Assembly: GCA_019022495.1 (NCBI GenBank)
Contig: JAFEKR010000003.1
Location: 1,984,001 to 2,048,000, forward strand
Source: Epichloe hybrida
Lineage: Eukaryota > Ascomycota > Sordariomycetes > Hypocreales > Clavicipitaceae
Direction: 5' to 3'
Length of the DNA: 64,000 bases
Both the position numbers and the translations under genes were made by a program. The notes under the pieces were generated by a model. That model was not told the DNA's origin. It was given only the letters and a program-made list of their open reading frames with translations, and made no database searches. This document shows, one piece after another, positions 43,514-56,100 of the stretch; the first letter of the stretch is position 1, and each line of letters starts with the position of its first letter.

Positions 43514-44803
43514 GCTCTCATTGCAGCCGGCGGGCGTAGGGCGTAGTCGGCGGGCTTATTGTTATTGTAATCATGGAAGGTGACACTCAGCAGCGGATAC
43601 CCCCTCGATTCTCGATTCTACGGACTAGTTGACCATTCATCTACCACGCGTGCCAGTCCAGTAGTCATTGCGTATTTCCGTCACAGACATGGCGTGCTTG
43701 TTCCCATCCTTGGACCTCGTGATTTGCAAATAGTTACTAGAGACCCATCCAAGTAACTCTGGTCTCCCGCATCGCCAATGATCTAGGACCGACGCCCGCA
43801 TAAAGCGCATGCTACCGCCGTTTAGCACTACATTTGCAAACCATGGTTTCAGATGACATGAGATGAAAGGCTCGGAAGTATTCCCGTGGCAATGCCCGTT
43901 GAACGCATTTGTCATCGTGCGTAATTACGGAGTAGGTATGTACACTGCATGTACATACGTCATCCGTCGCTGACCCACCATGGTGTATTAATGGTGCCTC
44001 ATCCAACGTTTTGGGCCGCGCGTCACATTTGTTTGGGGTTCCACGAATCCACATCATCAACCTCATCAAACCCCCCGAGTCCCCGCATATTCGCGCGGCC
44101 ATCGAACTTCCCGCTCGTCCCCCTTCCCCGCGGCCCAACGAGAAGGCGAGAAGACGAGAAGGCGAGAAGGCGGGTTACGCGTTGCCTCCACGCTTCTTTG
44201 CTAAAAGTATCAATGCATGTCAATTTGCCTGGGCGAGTTTAGCTCAACTGGTCCGTCACTCCTCTGAGTCCTCCTCTCCCTCGAGATGGGGCGGGTACTG
44301 CATGTTATCGTGCGCGTCATGGAGTCGAGTCGAGTCCCAAGCTTTCATGGGACGCAACCGGCTCTACCATCTTGGAAAGATGGGTGTTTCCTTCCCCTTT
44401 CACTTTTGGATCATCTCTTCCCTGAACCAGCCACACGACCTGGAAGCATAGGAAGCATATATCCTTGTTGGTTAGAGTATGTGTCACGACGCCATCGTCG
44501 ACTAAGAGCCGCCGTCATTGCCCCGACTTCGCCGTCCTGTTTCGAACAACTCCTACACTTGCATCGCTACTCTTCCGCCTCAAAGCAACTACTCAAATCG
44601 TGGCGTTCGCTAACAAGACGTGAACACGAATCCCCTGAGCCGCATTAGCCGTTAGCTGCTGCCATCGCCTCATTTTCCTTTGACGACGACTATTCCGGGA
44701 CTTTAAATTGTTCACTTGCGCGCATTGAAGCACTCGCTTTGCCTTGTCTCGTCAGGCTCTATTTTTTTTTCCACCGGATGGAAGTTCGATATACTCATTC
44801 AGC
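43514..44803. other. Gene-free spacer, 1.3 kb
   Basis: Between VPS18 and the aspartic protease. It has an ACTCCGTA copy at 43926, a GTATGTAC/GTACATAC hairpin at 43935-43959 and AAGGCGAG repeats near 44142-44172. The last 150 bp should be the protease promoter. No gene recognised. Confidence 0.45.
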
Positions 44804-46346
44804 ATGAAGTCATTGTCAAATTTGGTCATTTTCTCTACCCTCCTCCAAATAGCCGATAGTCTGTCAACACTGGAGCAGCAACAACAACAACAACAACAAC
44901 AACAACGAGGACAAGGCCAAGATGCACAGCCTCGCGTGGTAGGGTTGCCGGTCCACCGATCCAAGGTGCGGGATCCTATATCGCATGACAGAAGCAGGAT
45001 GCGGAAGAGAGATGGGCCCGTCACGGGAACTCTGGACAACTTGGTATGCCCTTTCATTTTCTCTTTTTCCCCTCGAATGAGTCAACACAACTGACAATTG
45101 GTAGCAAACCTTGTATTTTCTCAACACATCGCTAGGAACGCCCCCTCAAGATGTGCGCCTTCATGTCGACACGGGAAGCAGTGACATGTGGGTGAATACA
45201 CCTGCCTCGCGGCTCTGCGCCTTGGCGCAGCAGCCCTGCTCTTATGCCCAGGCTTATTCAGCCAACGCTTCGTCGACGTACAGGTATGTCGGAGGCTACT
45301 TCAACATTTCCTATCTTGACGGCACTGGTGCCGCGGGCGACTATGCCACCGATGTTATGCGGTTTTCGGGTCAAACAATCTCGTCCTTCCAGTTCGGAGT
45401 CGGCTACGAAAGTACCTCGGCGCAGAATGTATTGGGAATAGGGTACCCGAGTAACGAGGTGCAAGTCGCACGGGCTAGGCGAAAGCCGTATCAAAATCTT
45501 CCAGCCAAGATGCATGCGGATGGCATCATATCCTCGAACTCTTTTAGTCTATGGCTAAACGATGTCCACGCCGAGACTGGTAGCATTCTTTTTGGGGGTC
45601 TGGACACCAGCAAATTCCAAGGAAATCTCGTCAGTGTGCCCATTCAGAAGGTCAACAACGCCTATAGCCAGTTTTTAATCACCATGACGGGACTTGATGT
45701 CGGGCCCACAAAGGTTGCGAGCGACATGGCCCTCGGCGTGCTCCTCGACTCGGGTTCTTCACTGACCTATCTTCCCAAGGACTTGACGACAAAGATATAC
45801 GGGCTCGTCAACGCGGCATATCAGGAAGACGACGGCGCTGCATTGATTCCTTGTTCTTCTCGCAAGCAGAACGCCACCATGACTTTCAGGTTCAGCTCTC
45901 CCGCCAGCATCACGGTGTCTCTCTCGGAAATGATTCTCGACTTGGAGGATCCCACGGGCGAGAAGCTCAAATTTGGCAACGGCGCCGAGGCATGCTTGTT
46001 TGGTATTGTCCCCGCAGAAGACTCAAGCAGCGTTCTCGGCGACAAATTTTTGCGAAGCGCCTACGTGGTGTACGACATGGACAACAACGAGATCTCCCTG
46101 GCAAACGCCAAAACCAACGTCAGTGAATCGAACATTGTGGAAATCAAGAGCGGTGGCGGTGCAGTGCCATCCTCCACGAAAGCCAGAAACCCGGTCGTAG
46201 CCACCACGGGAATACCAAGCGGCAGCGGCGGTGGCACCAACATAATAAATACATCCCAGGACGACAGCGGTGCAGCGAGGCTTGGCCTTGCAACAACGCC
46301 AGCTATTGTGGGCGCTGTGGCAGTCGCAGCCGCTCTTATGCTCTGA
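44804..46346 (+). CDS. Yapsin-like aspartic protease, probably GPI-anchored
   Basis: Two exons (44804-45043, 45105-46346) give 493 residues. Residues 1-20 are a signal peptide. Right after it a run of ten Gln is encoded mostly by CAA. A propeptide follows, ending at basic residues (MRKRDGP) where a Kex2-type cleavage may occur. The two catalytic motifs are VDTGSSDMW (Asp at about 45168) and LLDSGSSLTYLP (Asp at about 45747), as in pepsin-family (A1) proteases. The C-terminus is a Gly/Ser/Thr-rich stalk and a hydrophobic tail (PAIVGAVAVAAALML) typical of GPI-anchored yapsins (OPSB/CtsD-like). Such enzymes act at the cell surface on wall proteins and precursors. The start of exon 2 (QTLYFLNTSLGTPPQDVRL) is the conserved N-lobe. 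Confidence 0.9.
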
Positions 46347-48867
46347 AAGAAGTACGAACAGCTACTCTTTGGAAGCGGGTCACATTGCATCGAGGCTTTA
46401 CACCTATACATGGGTTTCGACTGGAATTTTGAATTTTTTCTTTTATTCCTTCTTTCGTTTCGGCAAGCCAATTGATTTGCATTGCGATGGCGTCGTGGTC
46501 TTTCAGGATAAGAAAAAAGTATGGCTGGATAGGATGGCTATTGCATGACTAGACGCGAGTAAGAAATGCCATGTTGTGAAATTTTAATCTGCTGATTTCC
46601 TTTGAACAAGGTGATGTGTGATGAGGCGAGCCAGTATGCAGCGGCAGGGACTCAAATATGAGACTGGACCGATATCACGCAGAACCGTATGGTCAAGTTT
46701 GATGAGGCACTTTGCACGCCACGCATGTTATTTTCAGGCCTCGCCTCTGGTCGGGCTGATAGACAGATATATACACGACGGACACTCTGCCGATGAGGCA
46801 ACATCCCATTGTCCAAATGGGCATCGCAGGAACATTCCATGCCCGATCGAAATACCTGTATTCTTTACAAAGGTACAGTGATGTCCATCCAAGATGTACT
46901 CTGGACACCAGAGTTGTTGCAATGCAAGTGCACTTCCAGGACCAGGCGGGCGAGTGGCCGATTTCGCTGATATAAACACGCCACAAGTCTTTTTTCTCTC
47001 ATGTAAAAGCGGCGTTTTTACGTGTTTTTTCGTATTAGGGCTCTATCATCATTTTTTTATAATCCTGTTTGCCTTGGCGCTTGCCAGGCCGAGGATAACC
47101 GGCAATTGATTCCATGCTTTTGTTGACGTCCCTTTGATTCTTCTGACTTGAGGTCGGTCCGGTCCCGGGCCGGGGCCGTGAGGCCGTCATTGCTGTTCTT
47201 CGCCAGATTAGTACGGTTGTACTGCAGTGCTGATGGGATGGAGCACGGGGCATTTTCTAGAGGTTTGATATGAAGGTTTGTGGACTTGCAGATATGGATA
47301 TGGAATGAGGCGTATGATTTCCCGCCGACCGTCCAGGACGGCAGATGCTCGTTCTCCGTCATGCTTGCTGGCAAGTTAGTGCGGTTCTCATCTTCTGGGA
47401 CCGCATGATGTGGTGGTACCACGGCAGCGGCAGCGGCAGCGGCAGCGTGTAAGTTGGGTTCGTGTGATTGAAGCCGGGTTTCGCGCAACGCCCCTGGAAG
47501 CAGGAACTTGGGAGGGGAGGAAACATGAATGTGCTGGACAGTTTGATCTCACGTCATGGGCGTTGAATCAACGTAGGAGGACACTGTCGCCTGTCGACAT
47601 ACTAGCCGTGTGAGTCGATGGCGAAAGGAGGTTCGTTTCTTCCAGAGGGGGAGGCAGAGCAGATTCATCTCGAGACCCGTCGAGTCGGTCTAGACCCATC
47701 ATTTCGCAAGGCCGGACAGCTTTGGCACAGCTCGTCGCTGCTCGTGTGAACAACATCATGGCTTAGAGACGGCACAGAGACACGAGGGCCCGGGCGTGTC
47801 TAATTGTGATGAAATGCTCTCCGAGGTCTGAGGCTTACATTTCGAACTTGATCTTGGGCCGTCTCTCACATGCGAACAACGAAGCGGGATGCCTGCCTCA
47901 CCGTTGAAAATCAAAGTCAACGGAAGTTGCTTGGGCTGCATCAAAAGCTGTTCAACTACACCGGCTCGCAACCTTGGGAATATGGTGGTGGCACGTTGTG
48001 CGGTCTCTATTTCCAATCATGTCTCCTTTGCGCTTCATCGTCATGTCCTTGTCTCTCTTGCTTTATTTTTCCTATCCTCTTAACAGAAGAACTTGCGTCA
48101 GACACATGCACTAACCACCGTTGCGCCTCCAAGAAAGGGGTTGATAAATACTACAGTGACATGTCATTCGGAAAGGCGTGTCGATTGCCATCCGTGACTT
48201 TGGCCGCCGATGTCGTGAAAGCTTCCCAATGTCTCAAAGTAGCGTCATCCAGATGTTTTCATATGAAAATAATGTTCAGGAACCATGTAGTGGCAAATGA
48301 TTTCCCTGATTTTTTTGAAGTAATGTGCTCGGACATGATTGTTGGTTAGCGTCTCAATTCGTCTTCATCGGCTCCTTAAACAATGCCCGAGCTTGTTGCC
48401 ACAAACCAGGGATCCGTACATTAGTACAAGCTCGGAAACAGCCATGCCGAGGATTCACGGGAGGGCCTGTCACATCTACGTCCATGACGGCCGGTGGATA
48501 GATCTTTATATCGAAGCCGGACGATAAGCCGAGACAGAGACGGGCTCCCCTGCAGGCGGTGTGGACTAAAGTGATGGGGTTTGCAGGATTACGGTGGCAT
48601 CTTCTTGATCAAAGACAAGGCCTTTCCTAGCTTGGATGGACGGACTGAGTGTGTGAGCACTGAGAGATGAGTCGAGTCTATTCCGTATGGAGAAGGGTCA
48701 GCGAAAATTGACAACGCGGCCTTCTTCCCGCTGAACGTCGGGTTCGGCAGGATGGGGTTGGATTGCATTGCATGACCAGGTCGGATGGTTGGCACGTTGG
48801 CTAAGTTGATGTGAGCTAGCACCGGCTGTCCGCCCAGCCAGCCGCTCTTAGCTCTCCGCTCTAGTCA

Positions 48868-48888
48868 GATTGATTGATTGATTGATTG
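48868..48888. repeat. ATTG tetranucleotide repeat
   Basis: Five tandem copies of GATT/ATTG. Confidence 0.85.
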
Positions 48889-50114
48889 TCCAACCATGCC
48901 ATCCATCATTTGCTGGACCCAGAAGACGCGGCTGGCTTGTCGCCCCCCCCTGAGGAAGTCGTTTGGAGCGGGACAGAGGTTCGATGTTCAGGGTGTCTGC
49001 GGAGTAACCCGGTACCACTGCAGAGTAGCAAGCCGAGGGAGGAAGGAAATTAAGCTTTTTCAACATGAAACTGGCCGGGATGACGACGGTATTTACCGCG
49101 GAGAATACTTGAACTGGGCTGCCGGGGGTTGTGGGTGTCGCACAAATCGGTCGGGATTGGGTTGGTTTGGGGGTCACGTGCCTCCGTGCTCCGCAATGCG
49201 GTTGTCCTGGGCGAGGACAAAGGAAGTCACGGTCACGTACACCCACTGTACATGTACACATGTGTTAATCCGTAAACTCAACACCAAAATCGCACCTTCC
49301 CTTGTTGCTTGTGAAGACATTCACGCCCGCCTCCCGGGAATCGGAATCCCTTCCTGGCTTCCAGAGGAATGGCCCCCAGGATTGCTCATCAGGTCCAGTC
49401 GGGCTATTTCTTTGTCACGGCGGCATTGTGCATGAATGGCATCTACATGTACTCTACTCCTACTCCCTCCCTCGGCACCCTCGGCACCCTCGGCACCCAA
49501 GCGTCAAGACCCGTATGTAGGTTCGCGGCGGGTTGGTTCGAAGGAAGCAAGCAAGCAAGCATTACTAGAATCGTCAATCGCCCTTCTCAGCATCTACCAG
49601 CATCTACGGATTACCAGGCCACATTCCGATGTCACCCAGCGCCGTTGTATGTATTATGGACCTGGCAGGGAGGGCCAAGGCTCCATCCCTCCCTCCCTCC
49701 CCCTGTCGCGGGACTCCTGCGTGCGTGCATGCGTGCGTGGTCGTGGTCGTGGTCGTCTTGGGGGCCAAATGCAACAAGCCAAGTCTCGCCCACGGAGTCA
49801 TACATGGACATACACATGGACATACGGACCTACATACAAACATACAACTGAGACCCGAGACAAGACATGCCGGCGTCGGGCTGGAATCCATCCTGAAGAG
49901 GCAGCAGCCCTGTGGTGTTGTCTCGGTCTAAGAATAAAATTCGACAGGTAACCACCGCATCGTGCAGGCGCAGCAGATTATCAATCAATGCGCCCGCCCC
50001 GCAGACATCTGGCTTGTTGTTGGCCGACGCCAAAATTCTCTCTCTCGTCGCCTTGTTGCTTGCTTGCTGCTTGGACCTTCCTCATCCGTCCACAAACGGC
50101 GGGGCCCGCTAATG

Positions 50115-50164
50115 CTCCTCTCTCTCTCTCTCTTTCTCTCTCTCCCTCTCTCTCTCCCTCTCTG
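50115..50164. repeat. CT microsatellite
   Basis: A 50-bp tract of CT with some CCCT and CTTT breaks. Confidence 0.85.
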
Positions 50165-50834
50165 CTTATTATTAGCACAGATATTGTTACCGCCACGTGT
50201 GTGCTAACCTGGTCTTGCCACTGCTACGGAGTACTGATATTGACACTTGACACGTCGAGCAAGCAAAAGCATGGCGGAACATTCCGAGCCGAGATATGAC
50301 CCCCTCGTCCTCGTCCCGGGCGAAGTAGCTTTCAGGCATAACGTAGTGCATGGTTGTTTGAATTTCATGCCACCATTGAAGGAGACCACAGTCCCATACT
50401 TTGAAAGCACGCTCTTGACATGGCCGCGATTGGGCATTATATGTGCCTGGTTATTGCGGTCCATCTGCACCATCTCAAACAATCTACAGAAAGTGGCTCC
50501 CCCCCCCCCCCCTGCCCCCTGTGTCAACGGCCTTCCTTTACATGCACCTCGAATGACTGCCGGGGAACCATAAAAGTGCGGAAATAGAAAATACGTACGT
50601 GGCTTACAATGAATGCTACCTCGGATGCCTTGGATTGTCCAGGGACGGGATAGAGGGCCAGAAGCCTAGCAGCTTTACATGTCTTGATCTGCTCGACAGG
50701 CACTCCTTGATTCACATGTTGTCGTTGCAACGCACCGAGCAGGAGCAGGGAGGGCCACGAAATATGCATGTCAGTTTGCCCTTCTCTGGCATTCAATTCT
50801 CCACATAAACCAGTTATACTGACTGTTCAACACC

Positions 50835-51115
50835 GCGCGCGTTCAAGAAAAGGATGACGGGTCCGGCCCACAACCCTTGAAATTCCCTGGTTTAATTGAA
50901 GGAGCCACAACTATGGCGCATTTGAAACAAAGATGTGATGGAATTAGATGGAGGCATATACAGGGTGTTGGAGGCTTGAATTAGCTAGCTCACAGTATCA
51001 TTATCATTAGAATCACGCCTCAAATGTGATAGTTGTGGCTTCTTCAATTAACAAGGGAATTTCAAGGAATTTCAAGGGTTATCGACCGGAACCGTCATCC
51101 TTTTCTTGACCCGCG
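50835..51115. mobile_element. MITE-like inverted-repeat element with 8-bp direct repeats
   Basis: The unit is about 281 bp. Its two arms of roughly 90 bp are imperfect inverted copies: on the left TTCAAGAAAAGGATGACGG, AACCCTTGAAATTCC and AATTGAAGGAGCCACAACTA; on the right, read in reverse, GTCAAGAAAAGGATGACGG and AATTGAAGAAGCCACAACTA. The octamer TCAACACC stands directly on both sides (50827-50834 and 51116-51123) as a possible target-site duplication. An 8-bp duplication is the hallmark of hAT-superfamily transposons. The very tips of the arms are less well matched, and there is no transposase, so it would be a non-autonomous copy. Confidence 0.7.
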
Positions 51116-51712
51116 TCAACACCCCAATCCATCCATCCGTCTTGTAGTACATGATAAGAACCGTGTCGTTAGACTACTCCCCGAATCTGGTACTATCTTC
51201 AATGAGCCGACCAATGCAGAAAAGGGGCACGACAGGAAGATTATCACGAATACAAAGATTATGGCCTACACGAAATCCACTTTTTTGAAGGAGAAAGAAA
51301 AAGAAAAAAAAAAGCGTCAATGCTGAATTCATGTCCATCCCATTTCCCCAAAGGCATGCATGGCCTCACGAAAACTCCCGTACGGGTCAGATTGAGATCA
51401 TCAAAGTAATTGAAAGAATCAATCTGCAAGAAAATTGACAAAATCACGGCAATTGGTATCTTCAACGCTGTTCGTGATATGAAGAGAGAGAGATGCTGGG
51501 AGGCTGATGCTCATGCTCATGCTGATGCTCATCGCCGCACCACCGCTGGCAGCCCTAGGCCCTGAGTAGCGGGCAAGAACGCCCTGCCCACGATGAATTC
51601 CGTAAATGGAAGAAAACCGGCGTCATCTATACGCTTTCCCGTTCCAAGTTGCCGCCTATTCGTCGACGAAGGGTGTCCATGTCTTCGTCGTATGCGCCGC
51701 CCTCGCTGTCAC

Positions 51713-53103
51713 TCAACGGGAGGCATCATCACGCTTGCCACCGTAATCAGATGCGTATTCTGTGGAGGTCAGCACGCTGCCATCGGCATTGTTGCTGCCG
51801 CTGGATCGGCTGTTCATGACTTCCGACTCAGCTCGGGCGTTGCTGATCATTGTGGGAAGCTGGCGGCGTCGGGCGTTGATGAACCAGTTGGAGATTTGAT
51901 CTTGGATGGATTTGTCAGTACTGGCCCAGGTTCTGTGTAGATGAGCAGGGTGGCAACTTACTCATCTGCAGACCAGTTTGTCGCATCAAGTCTTGCTTTT
52001 CGTCCTCGGTAGGGTAAGGGTGTTGTAGATGCGCTATGAACCAGGCTCGAAGCTTGTCGGTCGTCTCTTTGGGCAGATTGCCCCGACGCTTTCGCTGTTT
52101 CGCATCTCCGCCCATGCCAGTATTCCCGTATCGTCCCATGTCCTGGTAATGAGATCCGTAGGCAGCACCGGCTGAGAATAGAGCCCGGTCGTGAGGTCGG
52201 ATGGAGCTCGTGGACAAAGACTGGTAGCGCGAGGGGTGGTGGTAGGAGTAGCCATACTCTTGACTTTGACTGTGCAATGGCGGTCTTTCCATTACTGCTG
52301 GCGTCCCATGGTTTGATGCAGTTGCTCTAGGTACGTTGACGAGCTCAACCATATGCTCGCCGGGCCTGGGCATGGCTGAATTGTCTCTGCCAAACTGGAG
52401 TGTCGGTGACAGGCTTGATGGGCCGGGACGCTGTCCATAGTGGCTGTTCGTCTCGATGGGGGGAGGCAACTCGGCAATGCCAGCACCGTAGCCGTTGCTC
52501 CTGATTGGGCCCCCTGGCCAGTGTTCCTTGGCTGCTAATGGTGGTGGTTGATCTTGGTGAGGAGAAATTGGTCGGCGCTGAGACACCTCGGGGCTGCGAT
52601 AGAGTCGAGGAATCTGTTTGGCCCTTGAGAATTCTTGCTCATCCTCGTTGGAAATACGTCTCTTCTTGTTGGCACTTGGCGAATGGACATATTCTGGTGA
52701 TGCTAGAGATCCAGCGTTTGTAGGTGGCGATGGCATAAAATATGATGGGTGGTCAGAAGCCACATTTACCAGCGATCCTTCGAGATAAAGGTCAGGAAAT
52801 GTCTTTGTTCCCCCGGGAAGTTAGTTCATGCTGAAGCTTCCTTCCTGTGTCCTTCTTGTAGAATTGGAGTACAACTTTGACGCTTACCTGGCGGATGGAA
52901 GGAAGAGCAATGTGTTTGGACTCTGTCCGAGGGCGGGCGGCGTCAGAGGACGGCCGAGGCATATCCCAACGTAAATTGTGGTTGAAGATATGGTATGGGG
53001 ACGGCGTAGCCATCGTAACAATGGACATGTTGGTTTGACGACGAGATTGTTGTTGCCTGGAACTGGTGCGGAAGTCGATGTGCTGTGAAGGGCTATACTC
53101 CAT
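51713..53103 (-). CDS. TALE-class homeobox transcription factor
   Basis: Three exons (53103-52888, 52802-51962, 51900-51713) give 414 residues. The N-terminus carries IALPSIRQTFPDLYLEG, formed by splicing exon 1 to 2, and PEYVHSPSANKKRR. A long Ser/Pro/Tyr-rich region follows. The homeodomain begins RKRRGNLPKETTDKLRAWFI, continues HLQHPYPTEDEKQDLMRQTG with the Pro-Tyr-Pro three-residue loop of TALE proteins, and ends in NQISNWFINARRRQLP after intron 2, where helix 3 is Trp-Phe-x-Asn. TALE factors bind DNA as regulators of development; fungal members affect conidiation and cell morphology, but the target here is unknown. Introns of 85 and 61 nt have clean sites. A GTG-initiated extension upstream of 53103 exists but is less likely than the ATG. 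Confidence 0.9.
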
Positions 53104-56100
53104 GCCCGAGCCGGCTGTATGAAGAAGAGCAGCAAAAAGTTCCGTGGACAACTTCACGCACGGCTGAACGGGTAGCTGAGATCGTTTTACAATATCACAA
53201 ACCCGACCCTTGGACTTGCCCGTACTTTATTCTGCTAGGTTGTTGACTTGGGTGGCGAGAGTACAACTGACTGGTAAACGCCAGGTGCTTGCTACTGGTG
53301 ACCCCTACGAAGGCGTCTAGGACCACGATGGAATCAGCCTGTATATCACCGATACAGTTGGGAGATTGGTGTATTGTTTGGCTGCTGATGGTGGAGTTGT
53401 ATGTCGTAAGTGCAAGCGGGAGTTGTCGAATGTCCAGGACTAATTGGAAGAAGTTCGCCCGGCGGGACAAGATGGTGGGATGGACAGTATCTTTTGTATA
53501 TTCCAAGGTATAAAGTGCCGGGGTTACAGGACAAAGTAGACAGAGGGCCTGAGAAGCTGGCAGTTCAGTGGACAAGAAACTAAGATGAACGGACAGGGGC
53601 CCGGATGGGATGTCCAAAAAGGGGAATGGGTTGAGAGGCATCGGCTCCATAACGAGCAGCATGTCCCTTGTTGGGGGAAAACGTCAGTTCTCCCGGTTCT
53701 TCTTTTGTGAACAGCCGACATGCAAAACCCGATTGCTAGACAACCCACCGTACTAACTTTAAGTGGGATACCCATGCCCATGAACAGGCCCCTCCCACGG
53801 TGGATGACGGCCGAGGACGGGACTGACCAAGGAACCAGTGGATCTGGCAGGATGGGGAAGGGAATTGGGCCATGACCTCTTCTTCCCTGGCGCTAGACGA
53901 GGGGGGCCTTGGGAGCAAGAATAGTGGCACTGTTGCTGGTGGTGCTATTTGTTGCTGGTCGTTAGCCACGACTTGTATGTAGATTTGCGAGTGAAAGCAT
54001 TGTGTGGCTGGCCCTGCGCAGACAAACAAAGCACCAGGCTTGGTGGCTTCAAGTTGCCGATTGCCTTGACGTCTCATTTTCAGCTCCGAGCACCCAGAAT
54101 TCGTGAAATGAGCCGTGGACACATGCGCCATCAAGCGCGGAGTGCTGTGACACTTGCTACACAGGCAGGTAGGGACGTGTCTTGCGGCATGTCCAGATGA
54201 GCAATACCATACTATGACCCCCTCGGCTCGGAAGCCCCAGCTGGATTCGATTCTCGTTTCAGGAAGTCAGATAGAAAGAAACAAGCGCCAGCAAGCCACT
54301 ATTAACGGACAGGGGACTTGGGCTAAACGAGCTGGCAAGGGCTTGTACTGTGCATGTACAGTGTGCACTGTGGACGTCGCTCTGGTCGGGGTGCGGATAT
54401 AATTCGAAGGGTGGCCCCAATACGGGGAGGGAGAGAGCACTGAGACGTCAGTCTGCATTCAAAGGGAAATTTACCCCAAGGCAGCTTCTTTTGTGGGACT
54501 TTGGCGTGCGCCCCAAACCCAGGCTGGCCACGGCAATGGGTGAGAAGCCTCTTTTAATGTCGACTGTCAAGAAGCCATCAGATATCCGTCGGTCCGTCAG
54601 GGCATGTCGATTTCGCGCGCAAGGCACAGTGAGCCTTGTACGGCCTGCCACCCGGTTGATTCCTTCGGGGAGCAAATCCCACGACCCAAGTGATTTTAGG
54701 CTCAAGGCTTCGCGGGGCACGAGCACAAGCAGATGCCAAACCTGCATCCAGGCGCTCTGCAACAAAAGCGGCCCAGCCGAGGGGGCTGAGGCGCCAACAC
54801 CACCCTACCTGCCACTGGCCGTGCTGTGACCTATCATGGCACCCCTGCTGGTCGTCGATGCGCCGAGGCATGTCCAAAGAGCGGAATTAGTGGTTCCGGA
54901 CTTATATTTGACAAGTACACCGGAGTCCTGGGTATTGTCGTATTATCACGGGTTGAGGAGGACTTGTCCTCAACACACGTAGGGACGGACAAGTCGTCTG
55001 TCTCTCAATTTCAGAAGCTCCTGCCTAGCCTTCCGTTGTGACGTTGTGCCGCTGTGAGTAAATGCCCGCGTTAAGGGCCTGTATGCTTGGGCGACAAGTC
55101 GGGTTATGCCGGTCGGCAAGTATTGCCACGAGAGCTCACGTATCTGCTCCAGTCTTGGCGCGCTGTTCATCGTGCGTGCACGTGCTGCCAGCAGAACGAG
55201 ATATGGCTCCTGAGCTCGAGGAATGGCCGATCTATCGATGAAGGTATCCCATCGGCTCAACCCTTTCCGCGGGGGAGGCTGCTTGTTGCACATGCTGTAT
55301 CACGTTTCCTTCCCAATACCCCGTGGTGTTCTGTGCACAAATGATCCAAGTTTTTGGAATAATGTTGTGGTGAAGGCCGCCACGAGAAGGTCATCTGATT
55401 GGGTCGTGTTTCATTCTGCACGCCCCCTCCTCCCGGGTATTTCCCACATCAACGCCACGCCGTGCGCGTGTCACCATTTAGCAACAACGGTGTGAGCGAC
55501 CTTGTCCAATTGTTTGCTTTCTCCCCAGCCAGCTCTAAAATGGATCAACGTCGAGCCTAGACACCGAAACCGACACTGACAAGTTTGGCCCCCAGTATCG
55601 GCGAAGTGCACACATGCTTGTGTTCGTCCTCCTCTCCTATCCCTGGTTGGTGGTGTGCGATACCATGCTAGAGCACGTACGGTTGTGATATCAGACGAAG
55701 CACATCTCGTGAATTAATTTCATTACTGATAGGCATGCCCGACCTTTCGGACGAATGTAGCGTATTGCGCGTTCTTGCTCACCTTCACCATGAGCCGACA
55801 TTGGAGATTTCCGCTAGTGGAGTGACATCGAAGGTGGTGAGCCGTCTTCGAATGCTGTGCTGTGGAAGTCGACCACGACTTGGAAAGTGTATGTACTAAT
55901 AACTAGTGCATCGAAGTCGAGCCATCTTGTCGAGGCTGAGGCCCCTGTCAACCCTGCATTAGTTGACAGCCGGTCCAGGATCCAGCCAGCCGAACCGAAT
56001 GACGTGTCAGCAGGACGTGAAATGCGACTGGCTAACAGGACATGGCCAGGATGAGTCGGTGATCGCTTGGTCGAGATCCGGGGATGGAGATGGTCGAATG

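Larger units (their letters stand above)
46347..51712. other. Gene-poor spacer, 5.4 kb
   Basis: I find no ORF with a recognisable domain. Features seen: GGCAGC repeat (47422-47447), ATTG repeat (48868-48888), CCCTCGGCA repeat (about 49472-49499), GTGCGT and GGTCGT runs (49720-49760), a CT tract (50115-50164), an ACTCCGTA copy (50225), and an inverted-repeat element (50835-51115). It carries the 3' flanks of the protease and homeobox genes. Confidence 0.5.

Noticed and set aside
47870..48349. 159-codon plus-strand ORF
   Set aside because: Cys-rich in places but with no signal peptide at its start, no family resemblance and ordinary spacer composition.
53195..53662. 155-codon minus-strand ORF upstream of the homeobox gene
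   Set aside because: No domain or splice link to the homeobox exons; probably promoter or leader sequence.
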